DNA from: Elusimicrobia bacterium GWB2_63_22
Lineage (GTDB): Bacteria; Elusimicrobiota; Elusimicrobia; Elusimicrobiales; UBA9959
Direction of reading: 5' to 3'
DNA: 64,000 bases
Assembly (NCBI GenBank): GCA_001799735.1
Contig: MGUA01000005.1
Location: forward strand, 62,886 to 126,885
Part shown: one piece after another, positions 1 through 8,263 of the stretch
Layout of the letters: each line of letters opens with the position of its first letter
Numbering within the stretch: position 1 is the first letter of the stretch
The notes under the pieces: generated by a model
Database searches by the model: none
Seen by the model: only the letters and a program-made list of their open reading frames with translations
Told to the model about the DNA's origin: nothing
Position numbers and translations under genes: made by a program

Positions 1-770
1 TCTTTTTTAGCCGCCGCCCGGCTGTCGGGCAGGCGGAAGCGGATGTCGTAGGAGGCGGCCATGGCCGGGGCGGCCGCGGGCTTTATGTCGAACCTGTCCA
101 CCTTGCCGTACAGCCACTCCAGCGCGTATTCCAGCGACATGGCCGAGGCCCGCAGCGAGGCGGGGCCGTACTGAGCCGAGCCGGAATTGCCTTCGGACGG
201 GGAGATGGAGAACTCCGCCATCGCGGAGCCGGTGGAGACGGCGGCGCCCGCAGCCGCCTGAGACTTATAGCTGCCGGCCAGCAGTTCCATTATGGTCTCG
301 GGCGCGAGGTCCGCAGGATGCGGGAAGGCCGCCACCGTGCCTTCGGCGTCCACCAGCACGGTATGCGGGCGGCCGTAAACGCGGAAAGCCTTGAAGACTT
401 CGGCGCCGGCCTCCGGGGCCACCCAGCCCGAGACCGGGTGCTGCCGCAGGAAAGCGCTGACGTCGGCTTCGCTCTCGTCGGTAATATGGATGAACACCAC
501 CGGCCGGCCGCGGAACCTTTCGGCCAACCCGTTGAGGTGCGGGATGGATTCCACGCACGGGTCGCACCAGGTGGCCCAGAACTCAAGCACGACCACCTTG
601 CCGCGCAGCTCCTCCCAGCCTCCCAGCGCCCGCTGCGGGGCGTTGATCAGTTTAGGCAGGGCTATCACGGGCGCGGGGCGGCCCGCCTTCGCCAGGCGGG
701 GACGCTCGGCCGGTTTGCCGTTGCAGGCCGCGAGCGCCAGCAGAAGGATAAGGGCCGCCGTCTTTCGCAT
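1..770 (-). CDS. TlpA/ResA-type thioredoxin-like lipoprotein, 3' end cut by window edge
   Basis: The start at 770 (ATG) gives a short hydrophobic signal ending in LALAAC, a lipobox, so the product is probably an envelope lipoprotein. A thioredoxin-fold domain follows, with the redox motif WATWCDPC near residues 64-71 and a later cis-Pro-like GRPHT stretch, as in TlpA/ResA thiol-disulfide reductases that act outside the cytoplasm. After about residue 160 there is a second region (RASAMSLEYALEWLYGK, then VDRFDIKP, YDIRFRLP) that is not thioredoxin. It recalls DUF3738 proteins, but this is a weak resemblance from memory. The frame is still open at base 1, so the C-terminus is missing. The gene starts 4 bases after the upstream methyltransferase stop, suggesting one operon. 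Thioredoxin-like assignment is firm; partner and substrate are unknown. Confidence 0.85.
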   Translation of the reverse strand, partial: MRKTAALILLLALAACNGKPAERPRLAKAGRPAPVIALPKLINAPQRALGGWEELRGKVVVLEFWATWCDPCVESIPHLNGLAERFRGRPVVFIHITDESEADVSAFLRQHPVSGWVAPEAGAEVFKAFRVYGRPHTVLVDAEGTVAAFPHPADLAPETIMELLAGSYKSQAAAGAAVSTGSAMAEFSISPSEGNSGSAQYGPASLRASAMSLEYALEWLYGKVDRFDIKPAAAPAMAASYDIRFRLPDSRAAAKK

Positions 771-774
771 GTTT

Positions 775-1476
775 TTAAGCGCGCTCCGGGGCTTTTATGC
801 CGAGCGCGAGGCCCTCGGGAGTGGGGATCACGGCGGACGAGACAAAGCGGTCCGAGTCGAAAAGTACGTGGAAGAACTCGCGCATGGCGCGCGCCGCGGC
901 GGTTTCGGCCGGCGCGCCGCCCTCGGCGCAGATCTTGCCTTTTACAAAGACCCGCCCGGCCAGGGCCAGGCCGCCGGGGCGCAGGTTGGCGGCCGCCCAG
1001 CGCAGGTAGGCGGGATAGTTTTCAGCGTCTCCGTCGATAAAACAAAGGTCGAAAGGCGCCAGCTTGGAGAGGGTCTTGAGATTGTCGAGGGCCGGCCCCT
1101 CCATTACGGTCACTTTCCTGGACAGGCCCGAGGCCTCCATCGCGTCCTTGGCGGCGTTGACGCAGGCGGGATCTTTTTCCAGGCAGTACAGCCGCGCCCC
1201 GTCCTGCAGGCCGCGGGCCAGCCAATGCGCGGAATAGCCGTAGAGCGAGCCTATCTCCACCGCCTTCCTGGCACCGGAGAGCCGGGCGAACGTCTCGAGG
1301 AGCTTGCCCTCCATCGCCGAGACGGCCTCGCCGCGCAGGCCGGCGTTCTGCATGGCCGAGACCACGTGCGAGGCGTAGCCCTCGTCGGCGGCGGCAAGGG
1401 ACGCCAGGTAGGCGGCCAGTTCGGGCGTGTGGTAGGCCCCGGAGAAGAGGTCAGGTTTTTGGTCGTTCATGGTCAT
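775..1476 (-). CDS. SAM-dependent O-methyltransferase (class I, catechol/caffeoyl-CoA OMT-like)
   Basis: The 233-residue product has the layout of small class I O-methyltransferases: a helical N-terminus, then the SAM-binding strand AVEIGSLYGYSAHWLA, an acidic residue ending strand 2 (YCLEKDP), and the metal/catalytic stretch FDLCFIDGDAENYPAYLRW, as in caffeoyl-CoA/COMT-like enzymes that methylate hydroxyls using a divalent metal. A longer frame exists, but ATG at 1476 is preferred because it overlaps the upstream stop codon as ATGA, a coupling pattern repeated throughout this window. Its substrate is not evident from context: neighbours are a secreted protein upstream and a thioredoxin-like lipoprotein downstream. 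Family is confident, substrate is not. Confidence 0.85.
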   Translation of the reverse strand: MTMNDQKPDLFSGAYHTPELAAYLASLAAADEGYASHVVSAMQNAGLRGEAVSAMEGKLLETFARLSGARKAVEIGSLYGYSAHWLARGLQDGARLYCLEKDPACVNAAKDAMEASGLSRKVTVMEGPALDNLKTLSKLAPFDLCFIDGDAENYPAYLRWAAANLRPGGLALAGRVFVKGKICAEGGAPAETAAARAMREFFHVLFDSDRFVSSAVIPTPEGLALGIKAPERA

Positions 1477-1946
1477 AAGGGCTGGCGGTGCAGGGTAATT
1501 CCGAAGCGGCGGCCGCCGGGGGCGGCGCCCGCGCACATGAGCACGGGGAAAGGCGAAAAATCGCCCGCGTTCAGCGCGGCGGCGCAGAAAGCCCCGGCGG
1601 GGCCGTCGAGGCGCGCCTGCGCCTGGAAATAGCGGCCGGCGCAGGCGTCCCTGCCCACGTAAGGGCAGATAGCGTAAAAGTCCAGCTCCACGGAGAGGTC
1701 CCCCCCGGGGAGGGCCAGTTTTTTTGAGAGGTGCGCGGCGGCGGCCTCGCCGGCGGCCGCGGGCAGCGCCAGGAGCAGCGTCACCGGGACGTTGCGCTCG
1801 CCCGGGACCGGCAGGGCGCAGGAGGAGCCGGCGCAGTCCTGCGTCCAGGAGGAGAGATAACCTTTAAGTTCCAGTTGCGGTTCGCCAACGGCCGCCGCAA
1901 CAGGACCGGCCAGCAGCGCCGCCAGGGCGATTAATATCTTTTTCAT
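1473..1946 (-). CDS. small secreted protein of unknown function
   Basis: A 157-residue product with a clear Sec signal peptide (MKKILIALAALLAGPVAAA, cleavage likely after AAA) and a mature part carrying six cysteines (DCAGSSC, ICPYVGRDAC, AFC, LMC), consistent with a disulfide-bonded exported protein. No domain is recognised. It is first in a three-gene run with an O-methyltransferase and a thioredoxin-like lipoprotein; the latter could act on its cysteines, which is speculation. The A/T-rich box at 1959-1964 lies only 12 bases upstream of the ATG, so its transcript may have almost no leader. Confidence 0.7.
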   Translation of the reverse strand: MKKILIALAALLAGPVAAAVGEPQLELKGYLSSWTQDCAGSSCALPVPGERNVPVTLLLALPAAAGEAAAAHLSKKLALPGGDLSVELDFYAICPYVGRDACAGRYFQAQARLDGPAGAFCAAALNAGDFSPFPVLMCAGAAPGGRRFGITLHRQPL

Positions 1947-1958
1947 TAGAAGTCATAT

Positions 1959-1964
1959 ATTTTA
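1959..1964 (-). promoter_or_regulatory. candidate -10 box (TAAAAT) for short-leader transcript
   Basis: On the minus strand TAAAAT sits 12 bases before the ATG at 1946. If transcription starts the usual 6-7 bases downstream, the leader is only about 5 bases. No good -35 hexamer is visible. The 114-base divergent gap 1947-2060 also contains a small hairpin (GCGGT and ACCGC arms, 1982-1996). Confidence 0.35.
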
Positions 1965-2045
1965 CAAAAAAACAGGGGGCAGCGGTTTTTTACCGCAAAA
2001 CCCCCGGCCCCCGGGCCGCCTTTGCTTTCTTTTGCCCTCTTATGC

Positions 2046-2051
2046 TATATT
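2046..2051 (+). promoter_or_regulatory. candidate -10 box (TATATT) for phosphohexomutase
   Basis: TATATT lies 9 bases before the ATG at 2061 and there is no Shine-Dalgarno sequence between them. An imperfect -35 (TTGCTT, 2022-2027) is 18 bases upstream. Together this suggests a leaderless or nearly leaderless mRNA. Confidence 0.35.
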
Positions 2052-2060
2052 TCAGTATCT

Positions 2061-3560
2061 ATGGCGACCCAAAACATCAAATTCGGCACCTCCGGTTGGA
2101 GAGCCGTTATCGGCGAAGATTTCACAGTTTCCAGCCTGCGCCGCGTGGCGCACGCGGCCGCTGAGCACGTTAAGGAGAACCGCGAGTACGGCTACAAGGG
2201 CGAGGAATTCCTCCTGAGCCTGCGCAAAGCCGGCAAGCCCGCACCCAAAACGGCCCGGATCATAATCGGCTACGACACCCGCTACATGTCCGAGGATTTT
2301 GCCAAGATCGCGGCCGAGGCGATAGCCGCCGAGGGCATCACCGCCGTCATCTCCAGCGCCGAAGCCCCCACCCCGGTGGTGGCCTGGGAAGTCCTGCGCA
2401 ACGACGCCTCCGGCGGCCTGATGCTGACCGCCAGCCAGAACGAACCCTACTACAACGGGGTCAAGTGGACCCCCTACTGGGGCGGCCCCGCCCTGCCCGA
2501 CATTACCGCCGACCTCGAAGCCCGGGTGCAGGGCCTGACGATCGCCGAGGTGGAGAAGCTCATCCCCTTCGACCACGGCGTTACGGCCGGCATCATAAAG
2601 GTGCAGGATTTCCGCGAGGACTATTTTAAACAGCTGGGGTCGCTGCTGGACCTGGGCGCCATAAAAAAAGCGGGGCTCAAGATCGCCACCGATTCCGTCA
2701 ACGGCGCCGCCCGCACCTACCTGCGGCCGATGCTGGAGCGGGCCGGGGCCAAAGTGACCGGCCTGCGCGAGGAGCGCGACGTGCTGTTCGGCGGCCGCTC
2801 CCCGGACACCGGCGAAGAGAACCTGAAAGGGCTCAAGGAAGCCGTGGTAAAGGGCAAATTGCAGCTGGGCCTGGCCTGCGACGGCGACGCGGACCGCTTC
2901 GGCGTGATAGATTCCGACGGCACCTGGATCTCCCCCAACGTGGTGCTGGGCCTGGTGCTGGAGCACCTGGTGAAGAACCGGGGCCTCAAGGGCAAGGTCG
3001 CCCGCTCGGTAATGACCTCCCATTTCACGGACGCCATAGCCAAATCGCACGGTCTGGAGGTGCGCGAGACCGCCGTCGGCTTCAAGCACGTCGGCAACCT
3101 GATGCGCACCGGCCAGTACCTCCTCGGCGGCGAGGAATCCGGCGGCCTGACGGTCATGAACCACGTGCCCGAGAAGGACGGCATCCTCGCCTGCATGCTG
3201 ATGGCGGAGATGGTGGCCTACGAGCGCAAGCCGATAAAGAAGATCATAGCGGAGCTCGCCAAGAAGGTGGGCAGCTTCACCAATACGCGCCTCACTCTGC
3301 CGCTGGACAAGAACGTCCACATGGAATTCCTGGTAGAGCGGCTCAAGCTCAACCCGCCGCTCAACCTGGCCGGCGCCCCGGTCTGGCGCATCGACCACAC
3401 CGACGGCTTCAAGTTCATCATGAAGGACGGCAGCTGGCTGGGCCTGCGCCCCGCCGGCGCTTCGGAGCCGACGGTGCGCCTCTACGCCGAGGCCTCCACC
3501 CCGCAGAAAGCCGCCGCCCTTAACGAGGCGGGCCGGAAGATAGTCAGCGGCAAGTTTTAA
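2061..3560 (+). CDS. phosphoglucomutase/phosphomannomutase family enzyme
   Basis: A 499-residue alpha-D-phosphohexomutase that interconverts 1- and 6-phospho sugars through a phosphoserine. All four family landmarks are present: the N-terminal FGTSGWRA; the serine loop TASQN (usually TASHN, so the His after the serine is Gln here); the metal loop DGDADRF; the sugar loop GEESGG; and the C-terminal phosphate-binding RPAGASEPTVR. A longer frame begins at 2022, but ATG at 2061 gives the conserved MATQNIKFGTSGWR start. Enolase follows 48 bases downstream on the same strand, a plausible sugar/glycolysis transcription unit. Whether the substrate is glucose, mannose or glucosamine phosphate cannot be read from sequence alone. 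Confidence 0.92.
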   Translation: MATQNIKFGTSGWRAVIGEDFTVSSLRRVAHAAAEHVKENREYGYKGEEFLLSLRKAGKPAPKTARIIIGYDTRYMSEDFAKIAAEAIAAEGITAVISSAEAPTPVVAWEVLRNDASGGLMLTASQNEPYYNGVKWTPYWGGPALPDITADLEARVQGLTIAEVEKLIPFDHGVTAGIIKVQDFREDYFKQLGSLLDLGAIKKAGLKIATDSVNGAARTYLRPMLERAGAKVTGLREERDVLFGGRSPDTGEENLKGLKEAVVKGKLQLGLACDGDADRFGVIDSDGTWISPNVVLGLVLEHLVKNRGLKGKVARSVMTSHFTDAIAKSHGLEVRETAVGFKHVGNLMRTGQYLLGGEESGGLTVMNHVPEKDGILACMLMAEMVAYERKPIKKIIAELAKKVGSFTNTRLTLPLDKNVHMEFLVERLKLNPPLNLAGAPVWRIDHTDGFKFIMKDGSWLGLRPAGASEPTVRLYAEASTPQKAAALNEAGRKIVSGKF

Positions 3561-3608
3561 AGGTCCGCGCGGCGCTTAAGTCGCCGGACCAACTCAGGAG
3601 AAAAAACA

Positions 3609-4892
3609 ATGGAAGCCAAAATAAAAAAAGTTATAGCAAGGGAAATTCTTGACTCGCGCGGTTTCCCCACCGTGGAAGCCGACGTAATGCTTACCGACGG
3701 CTCTTTCGGCCGCGCCGCGGTGCCGAGCGGCGCCTCTACCGGCACCCACGAGGCCCTGGAAATGCGCGACGGCGGCAAGCGCTACCTGGGCAAGGGCGTC
3801 ACCAAGGCCGTGGAGAACGTCAACAAGGCCATCGCGGCCGAGATCACCGGCCTGAAGGCCGAGCAGATAAGGATCGACGAGCTGATGATAAAGCTCGACG
3901 ACACCCAGACCAAGAGCAAGCTGGGCGCCAACGCCATCCTGGGCGTCTCCATGGCGCTGGCCCGCGCCGGCGCCGCCAACGCCAAGCTCCCGCTCTACGC
4001 CTACATCCGCAAGGCCTACGGCCTCAAGCATAAGGACTTCGTCATCCCCGCCCCCATGATGAACATCATCAACGGCGGCAAGCACGCCGACTCCGGCATC
4101 AGCATCCAGGAATTCATGATCGTGCCGACCGGCGCGGCCAAGTTCACCGACGGCATCCGCATGGGCTGCGAGATCTACCACACGCTCAAGAAGGTCCTGA
4201 CCAAGGCGGGCTACAGCACGTCCGTCGGCGACGAGGGCGGCTTCGCCCCCAAGATCTTCACGCACGAGTCCGTGCTGGAGACCATCTGCAACGCCATCAA
4301 GGAAGCGGGCTACACCTTCAAGGAAGTCCAGATCGCCCTGGACTCGGCCGCCAGCGAGTTCTTCCAGAACGACCGCTACGTGTTCGAAGGCTCCAACCTG
4401 AGCTACCAGGAACTGACCGCCAAGTACTCCGAGTGGAAGAAGCACTTCCCCATCATCTCCTACGAGGACCCGCTCGCCGAAGACGACTGGGAAGGCTGGG
4501 ACCACCTCACCAAGCACCTGGGCAAGAAAGCCCGCGTGGTGGGCGACGACCTGTTCGTCACCAACCCCGAGCGCCTCAAGAAGGGCATAGAGGACGGCGT
4601 CGCGAACTCCATCCTGATCAAGCTTAACCAGATCGGCTCGCTGACCGAGACCGTGCGCGTGATAGAGCAGGCCCACAAGGCCAATTACGCCACCGTGATC
4701 AGCCACCGCTCGGGCGAGACCGAGGACGCCTTCATCGCCGACCTGGCCGTGGCCACCAACGCCGGCGCCATAAAGACCGGCGCGCCCTGCCGCTCCGAGC
4801 GCCTGTGCAAGTACAACCAGCTCATCCGCATAGAGGAAGAACTGGGCAAGAAGGCGCGCTACGCCAAGGACAGCGTCTTCAAGTTCAAGTAA
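3609..4892 (+). CDS. eno: enolase (phosphopyruvate hydratase)
   Basis: Converts 2-phosphoglycerate to phosphoenolpyruvate in glycolysis and the reverse in gluconeogenesis. The 427-residue protein has normal family length. Visible signatures include [12 protein letters not shown] (substrate loop), GDEGGFAP (catalytic Glu region), the metal-binding EDPLAEDDW, the active-site lysine in [10 protein letters not shown], and SHRSGETED near the C-terminus. A strong ribosome site (AGGAG, 3596-3600) precedes the ATG. A stem-loop terminator follows at 4905-4942, yet the next gene starts only 11 bases beyond it, so read-through probably serves the FtsB-like gene. Codon use is strongly C/G-ending, as expected of a highly expressed gene in a GC-rich genome. 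Confidence 0.98.
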   Translation: MEAKIKKVIAREILDSRGFPTVEADVMLTDGSFGRAAVPSGASTGTHEALEMRDGGKRYLGKGVTKAVENVNKAIAAEITGLKAEQIRIDELMIKLDDTQTKSKLGANAILGVSMALARAGAANAKLPLYAYIRKAYGLKHKDFVIPAPMMNIINGGKHADSGISIQEFMIVPTGAAKFTDGIRMGCEIYHTLKKVLTKAGYSTSVGDEGGFAPKIFTHESVLETICNAIKEAGYTFKEVQIALDSAASEFFQNDRYVFEGSNLSYQELTAKYSEWKKHFPIISYEDPLAEDDWEGWDHLTKHLGKKARVVGDDLFVTNPERLKKGIEDGVANSILIKLNQIGSLTETVRVIEQAHKANYATVISHRSGETEDAFIADLAVATNAGAIKTGAPCRSERLCKYNQLIRIEEELGKKARYAKDSVFKFK

Positions 4893-4904
4893 GACTTACC
4901 GGAT

Positions 4905-4942
4905 GAAAGCCCCGTCCGTTTGAAAGCGGGCGGGGCTTTTTC
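4905..4942 (+). terminator. intrinsic terminator after enolase
   Basis: The arms AAAGCCCCG and CGGGGCTTT enclose a 14-base loop and are followed by a T run (GGGGCTTTTTC). It lies between eno and the FtsB-like gene and could partially attenuate the downstream operon. Confidence 0.75.
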
Positions 4943-4952
4943 ACAGAGCGCG

Positions 4953-5243
4953 ATGAAACCAGTACGATTCAAGTTCCAGCTCAAATACCTCGTCATCCTG
5001 GCGCTGGCCCTGGTGCTTTTCGGCAACAAGGGCTTCCGCAAACTGGTCAAGAACTACAGGGAGTACCGCACGCTTACCTATGAGAAGGCGCACCTGGAAA
5101 CGCAGCGCAAGGAACTGGAACAGCAGCTTAAGGACGTAAAGGAAAAGCCGGCGGTGGAGCACGCCGCCCGCAAAGAGCTCAGCATGCTCAAGCCGGAGGA
5201 GACGGAATACCGTTTCCCCCCGCCCAAGGACTCCGACAAATGA
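4953..5243 (+). CDS. ftsB: FtsB/DivIC-like septum formation initiator
   Basis: A 96-residue protein with a short basic N-terminus, one membrane span (YLVILALALVLFG) and a coiled coil with heptad leucines and charged residues (about residues 40-75: YEKAHLETQRKELEQQL), then LKPEETEYRF, a pattern typical of FtsB/DivIC. These bitopic proteins join FtsL and FtsQ in the divisome. Position immediately after eno is a common location for ftsB in bacteria and supports the call. ATG at 4953 is chosen over an in-frame TTG at 4920 because that TTG falls inside the terminator stem-loop. The 3' end overlaps the next start as ATGA. FtsB versus DivIC cannot be separated here. Confidence 0.75.
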   Translation: MKPVRFKFQLKYLVILALALVLFGNKGFRKLVKNYREYRTLTYEKAHLETQRKELEQQLKDVKEKPAVEHAARKELSMLKPEETEYRFPPPKDSDK

Positions 5244-5872
5244 AGACCAGGCAGTTCAAACTAGGCCCGATGGACAATTTTTCCTACCTGCTCTGGGACC
5301 AGGACACCAGGGAGGCAGCCCTGATAGACCCGGCCTGGGAGCCGGAGAAGCTGGCCGCCTTCATAAAGGAAGAAAAGCTGTCCCTGCAGTGCGTGCTGCT
5401 GACGCACGCCCACCCGGACCACGTCAACGCGGTCGCTTTCTTCGCCGGAGCGGACAAAGAGATGCCCGTGTACCTGCACGAGGCCGACCATTTCATGCTG
5501 GAGGCGAAGCTCCCGACGCTCAAGCACATCAACGACGGGGAGGTCCTGCAGGCCGGCGCCCTTAAGGTAAAGGTGCTGCACACCCCCGGCCACACGCCCG
5601 GCTCCGTCTGCTACCAGGCCGGGGACTCGGTCTTCACCGGCGATACGCTCTTCATAGGCGAATGCGGCAGGGTGGACCTGCCCGGGTCCAGCGCCGAGGC
5701 GCTCTACGACAGCTTTGTAAAACTGGCCGCGCTGCCGGACGCCGCCGCCGTCTACCCCGGCCATTCCTACAACGGCGACACCTCCACCTTCGGCGTGCAG
5801 AAGGAATACAACCTGTACCTCAAGCTGGCGCGGCTGGGCAGGCGGGCCGACTTCCTGAAGGCGGTCTCGTGA
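5240..5872 (+). CDS. metallo-beta-lactamase fold hydrolase (glyoxalase II-like)
   Basis: A 210-residue MBL-fold protein. Metal ligands are all visible: HAHPDH (the HxHxDH signature), the next His in HTPGHTPGS, the bridging Asp in FTGDTLF, and the last His in YPGHSYNG. The order and short length resemble GloB-like or YcbL-like hydrolases that cleave thioesters such as S-lactoylglutathione, although this clade also includes other activities. It overlaps the FtsB-like gene by 4 bases and the HAD phosphatase start by 4 (GTGA), so it is translated as part of a tight operon. Metal-dependent hydrolase is secure; substrate is unknown. Confidence 0.88.
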   Translation: MKTRQFKLGPMDNFSYLLWDQDTREAALIDPAWEPEKLAAFIKEEKLSLQCVLLTHAHPDHVNAVAFFAGADKEMPVYLHEADHFMLEAKLPTLKHINDGEVLQAGALKVKVLHTPGHTPGSVCYQAGDSVFTGDTLFIGECGRVDLPGSSAEALYDSFVKLAALPDAAAVYPGHSYNGDTSTFGVQKEYNLYLKLARLGRRADFLKAVS

Positions 5873-6504
5873 GCGCGCGCTGGGCGGCCGTCTCCGACTT
5901 CGACGGCACCATCACCCTGCGCGACGTGGGCGACCACCTGCTGCTGCATTACGGCTTCGCCGACAAAAAAACCATAGAGGAGTCCTATTCCCTCAAGGTC
6001 CGCGTCGAGGATTTCATGAAGCGGGCTTTCGCGGGCGCGGCGCTGACGGAGAAGACCATAGCCGATTTCGTGAGGAAAAAGGTGAAGGCCAGGCGCGGCT
6101 TCAGGGACTTCATAGTTTTCTGCGAGGAGAGCGGGGTCCCCTTCGAGATCGTCAGCGGCGGCGTGGATCTCTACGCCGACCCGTTCTTCAGGGCGCACGG
6201 CGTTAAGGTGCGGTCCTTCTTCGGCCGGGCCAGGGTGGTCAAGGGCGGCATCAGGATCACCTACCCTTTCCTCCGGCGCATGGACCTGAGCTCTTTCAAG
6301 GAAGCCCGGGTGCTGCGCCAGAAGCGGGCGGGCCGCCGGGTGGTCTTTTTCGGCGACGGGCCGAACGACCTTAAGGCCGCGGCGGCCGCGGACAAGGTTT
6401 ACGCGGCCGGCAGGCTTTACCGCCTTTGCCGGGAGCGCGGCATAGCGGCGTCGCGCCTGGAGGATTTCTCCCGCGCCGCCTCTTTTCTCAGGAAGAACAG
6501 TTAA
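5869..6504 (+). CDS. HAD-IB family phosphatase (MtnX/SerB-like)
   Basis: A 211-residue haloacid-dehalogenase phosphatase. Motif I is SDFDGTITLRD (nucleophile Asp), motif II is IVSGGVD, and motif III/IV is FFGDGPNDLKAA, with the subfamily I cap between. The pattern fits phosphoserine phosphatase-like and MtnX-like enzymes (the latter act in methionine salvage), but no other salvage genes are nearby. GTG at 5869 is chosen because it overlaps the preceding stop as GTGA and places DFDGT close to the N-terminus; a longer frame back to 5662 is merely open GC-rich sequence inside the MBL gene. Confidence 0.85.
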   Translation: MSARWAAVSDFDGTITLRDVGDHLLLHYGFADKKTIEESYSLKVRVEDFMKRAFAGAALTEKTIADFVRKKVKARRGFRDFIVFCEESGVPFEIVSGGVDLYADPFFRAHGVKVRSFFGRARVVKGGIRITYPFLRRMDLSSFKEARVLRQKRAGRRVVFFGDGPNDLKAAAAADKVYAAGRLYRLCRERGIAASRLEDFSRAASFLRKNS

Positions 6505-6527
6505 GCCGGCCGGTACCGGCGACCCAC

Positions 6528-7313
6528 ATGCACCCGATAATATTTCAACTCGGTTCCTTTAAACTTCCGGCTTACGGCCTGATGGTGGCGCTTGGCTACC
6601 TGGCGGCCATCTTTTACCTGTTCCGCAAGGCCGGCGAGGCGGGCCTGAAGAAGGAGGACCTTTCGGACCTGGTCTTCTACACGGTGCTGGGCGGCATGGC
6701 CGGCGCCAAGCTCTTCTACGCCGCCACCTACTGGGACCAGTTCGGCCCGGACTTCCTGGCCAGGGCCGGCTACGCGCTGCGCACCTTCCAGTACGGCTTC
6801 GTCTTCTACGGCGGGCTTATTTTCGGGGCCGCGATCTTCTTCTACCTCTGCGCCCGCCGCAAGCTGGCGGCCCTGCGCGCGGCGGACCTGGCCGCGCCGG
6901 CGCTGGCGCTGGGCCACGCCTTCGGCAGGATCGGCTGCTTCCTGGCCGGCTGCTGCCACGGCAGGCCCACCGCCTGCCCGGTAAGCGTCACCTTTAACGA
7001 CCCCGCCTCCGAGGTCAGCCCGCTCTACCTCGGGACGCCGCTGCATCCCACGCAGCTTTACGAGGCGGGCGGCAACCTGCTCATCTTCTTCCTGCTGCAC
7101 CGGGCGTTCGCCCGGAAGTTCAGGCCCGGCGCCGTGCTGGCGCTCTACGCGGGCCTCTACTCGGCGCAGCGCTTCCTGATAGAGTTTCTGCGCGGGGACG
7201 ACCGGGGCGCGGCGCATTTCGGCCTCTCGCCGGCGCAGCTCATCTCGGCCGCCGCCTTCTGCGGAGCGGCCGTTCTCTTTTACAAGCTAAAGGACCAAAA
7301 TGAAAAAAACTAA
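6528..7313 (+). CDS. lgt: prolipoprotein diacylglyceryl transferase
   Basis: Transfers a diacylglyceryl group from phosphatidylglycerol to the lipobox cysteine of prolipoproteins, the first step of lipoprotein maturation. The 261-residue product has several hydrophobic spans, the N-terminal LGSFKLPAYGLMVALGY pattern, and the Lgt signature HAFGRIGCFLAGCCHGRPT, including the essential arginine and the GCC-G motif. ATG at 6528 is used because it gives the usual short N-terminus (MHPIIFQLG); the frame upstream overlaps the phosphatase. Lipoproteins elsewhere in the window (1-770, Pal, CpoB) would be its clients. It overlaps the next gene by 14 bases. Confidence 0.95.
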   Translation: MHPIIFQLGSFKLPAYGLMVALGYLAAIFYLFRKAGEAGLKKEDLSDLVFYTVLGGMAGAKLFYAATYWDQFGPDFLARAGYALRTFQYGFVFYGGLIFGAAIFFYLCARRKLAALRAADLAAPALALGHAFGRIGCFLAGCCHGRPTACPVSVTFNDPASEVSPLYLGTPLHPTQLYEAGGNLLIFFLLHRAFARKFRPGAVLALYAGLYSAQRFLIEFLRGDDRGAAHFGLSPAQLISAAAFCGAAVLFYKLKDQNEKN

Positions 7314-8205
7314 ACTGACCTATTCCGGCGCCCCGGCCCGCCTGGATATCTATCTCGCCGGCAGCGGGGAGAATTTTTCCCGCTCCTACGCGCGGCGCCT
7401 CATAGAAGAGGGCATGGCCACCGTCAACGGCAAGAAGAAAAAGCCGTCCTACATCCTCATCCCCGACGATGAGGTGGTGATAACGTTCCCGGGCGCGGGG
7501 GCCGCGCAGGTCTTTGAGGACCTGGTGATCTTCGAGGACAAGGCCCTGCTGGCCGTGCACAAGCCGGCCGGCCTGGCCGTGCACCCCAACCCGCCCGGCT
7601 GGGAGACCAACCCCAAGGCCGCGCTGCTCGGCGAGGCCACGCTGGTCTCCATGGTCCTTTCCGCCCGCCCGGCCATGGCCGAAGCCGGCCTGGAGCGGCT
7701 TGGCCTGGTGCACCGCCTGGACCGGGACACCAGCGGCCTGATGCTGCTGGCCAAGACCCCAGCGGCGCAGACGTCTCTCACGACGGGCTTCAGGGAGCGC
7801 GTGATGGCCAAGGTTTATATCGGCTGCGTGGCCGGCGTCCCGGAGAAGAAGGGGATCATAGACGCCCCCATCGGCCGCGCCGGCGGCTTCAAGAAGATAA
7901 AAGTGTGGGAGTACGGCCGCGAGGCGGTGACCGAATACAAACTCAAGGAAAAAGGCAAAGGCTGCGCGCTGCTGGAGATCTACCCCAAGACCGGCCGCAC
8001 CAACCAGATAAGGATACACCTGGCGCACATAGGCCACCCGATCATAGGCGACAAGCTGTACGGCGGGCCGCCGGCGGCGCGCATGCTGCTGCATTCGCTC
8101 AGCCTGGCCTTCGACCATCCCGTGACCGGAAAAAAGACAAAGCTGGAAGCCCCGCTGCCGGCGGACTTCAAGAAGGCCTGGAAAGAGGTTAAGGGAAAGG
8201 CCTGA
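7300..8205 (+). CDS. rluD: RluA-family 23S rRNA/tRNA pseudouridine synthase
   Basis: A 301-residue protein with an N-terminal S4 RNA-binding domain (SRSYARRLIEEGMATVNGK) followed by the RluA catalytic domain. The catalytic Asp lies in HRLDRDTSGLMLLAK, and the C-terminal signature is GRTNQIRIHLAHIGHPI followed by GDKLYGG. Such enzymes convert specific uridines in rRNA or tRNA to pseudouridine. The S4-plus-catalytic layout is most like RluD, but other RluA members share it, so the exact site is inferred. The start overlaps the last 14 bases of lgt. A bidirectional terminator follows. Confidence 0.88.
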   Translation: MKKTKLTYSGAPARLDIYLAGSGENFSRSYARRLIEEGMATVNGKKKKPSYILIPDDEVVITFPGAGAAQVFEDLVIFEDKALLAVHKPAGLAVHPNPPGWETNPKAALLGEATLVSMVLSARPAMAEAGLERLGLVHRLDRDTSGLMLLAKTPAAQTSLTTGFRERVMAKVYIGCVAGVPEKKGIIDAPIGRAGGFKKIKVWEYGREAVTEYKLKEKGKGCALLEIYPKTGRTNQIRIHLAHIGHPIIGDKLYGGPPAARMLLHSLSLAFDHPVTGKKTKLEAPLPADFKKAWKEVKGKA

Positions 8206-8219
8206 ACGGGCCGCGCAAA

Positions 8220-8251
8220 ATAAAAAAACCGGCGAAGGCCGGTTTTTTTAC
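8220..8251. terminator. bidirectional intrinsic terminator
   Basis: An A run, the stem ACCGGC/GCCGGT with a 4-base loop, then a run of seven T. The symmetrical A and T tails serve both the plus-strand pseudouridine synthase gene and the converging minus-strand GH57 gene. Confidence 0.85.
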
Positions 8252-8263
8252 GCCCCGAAGGCT

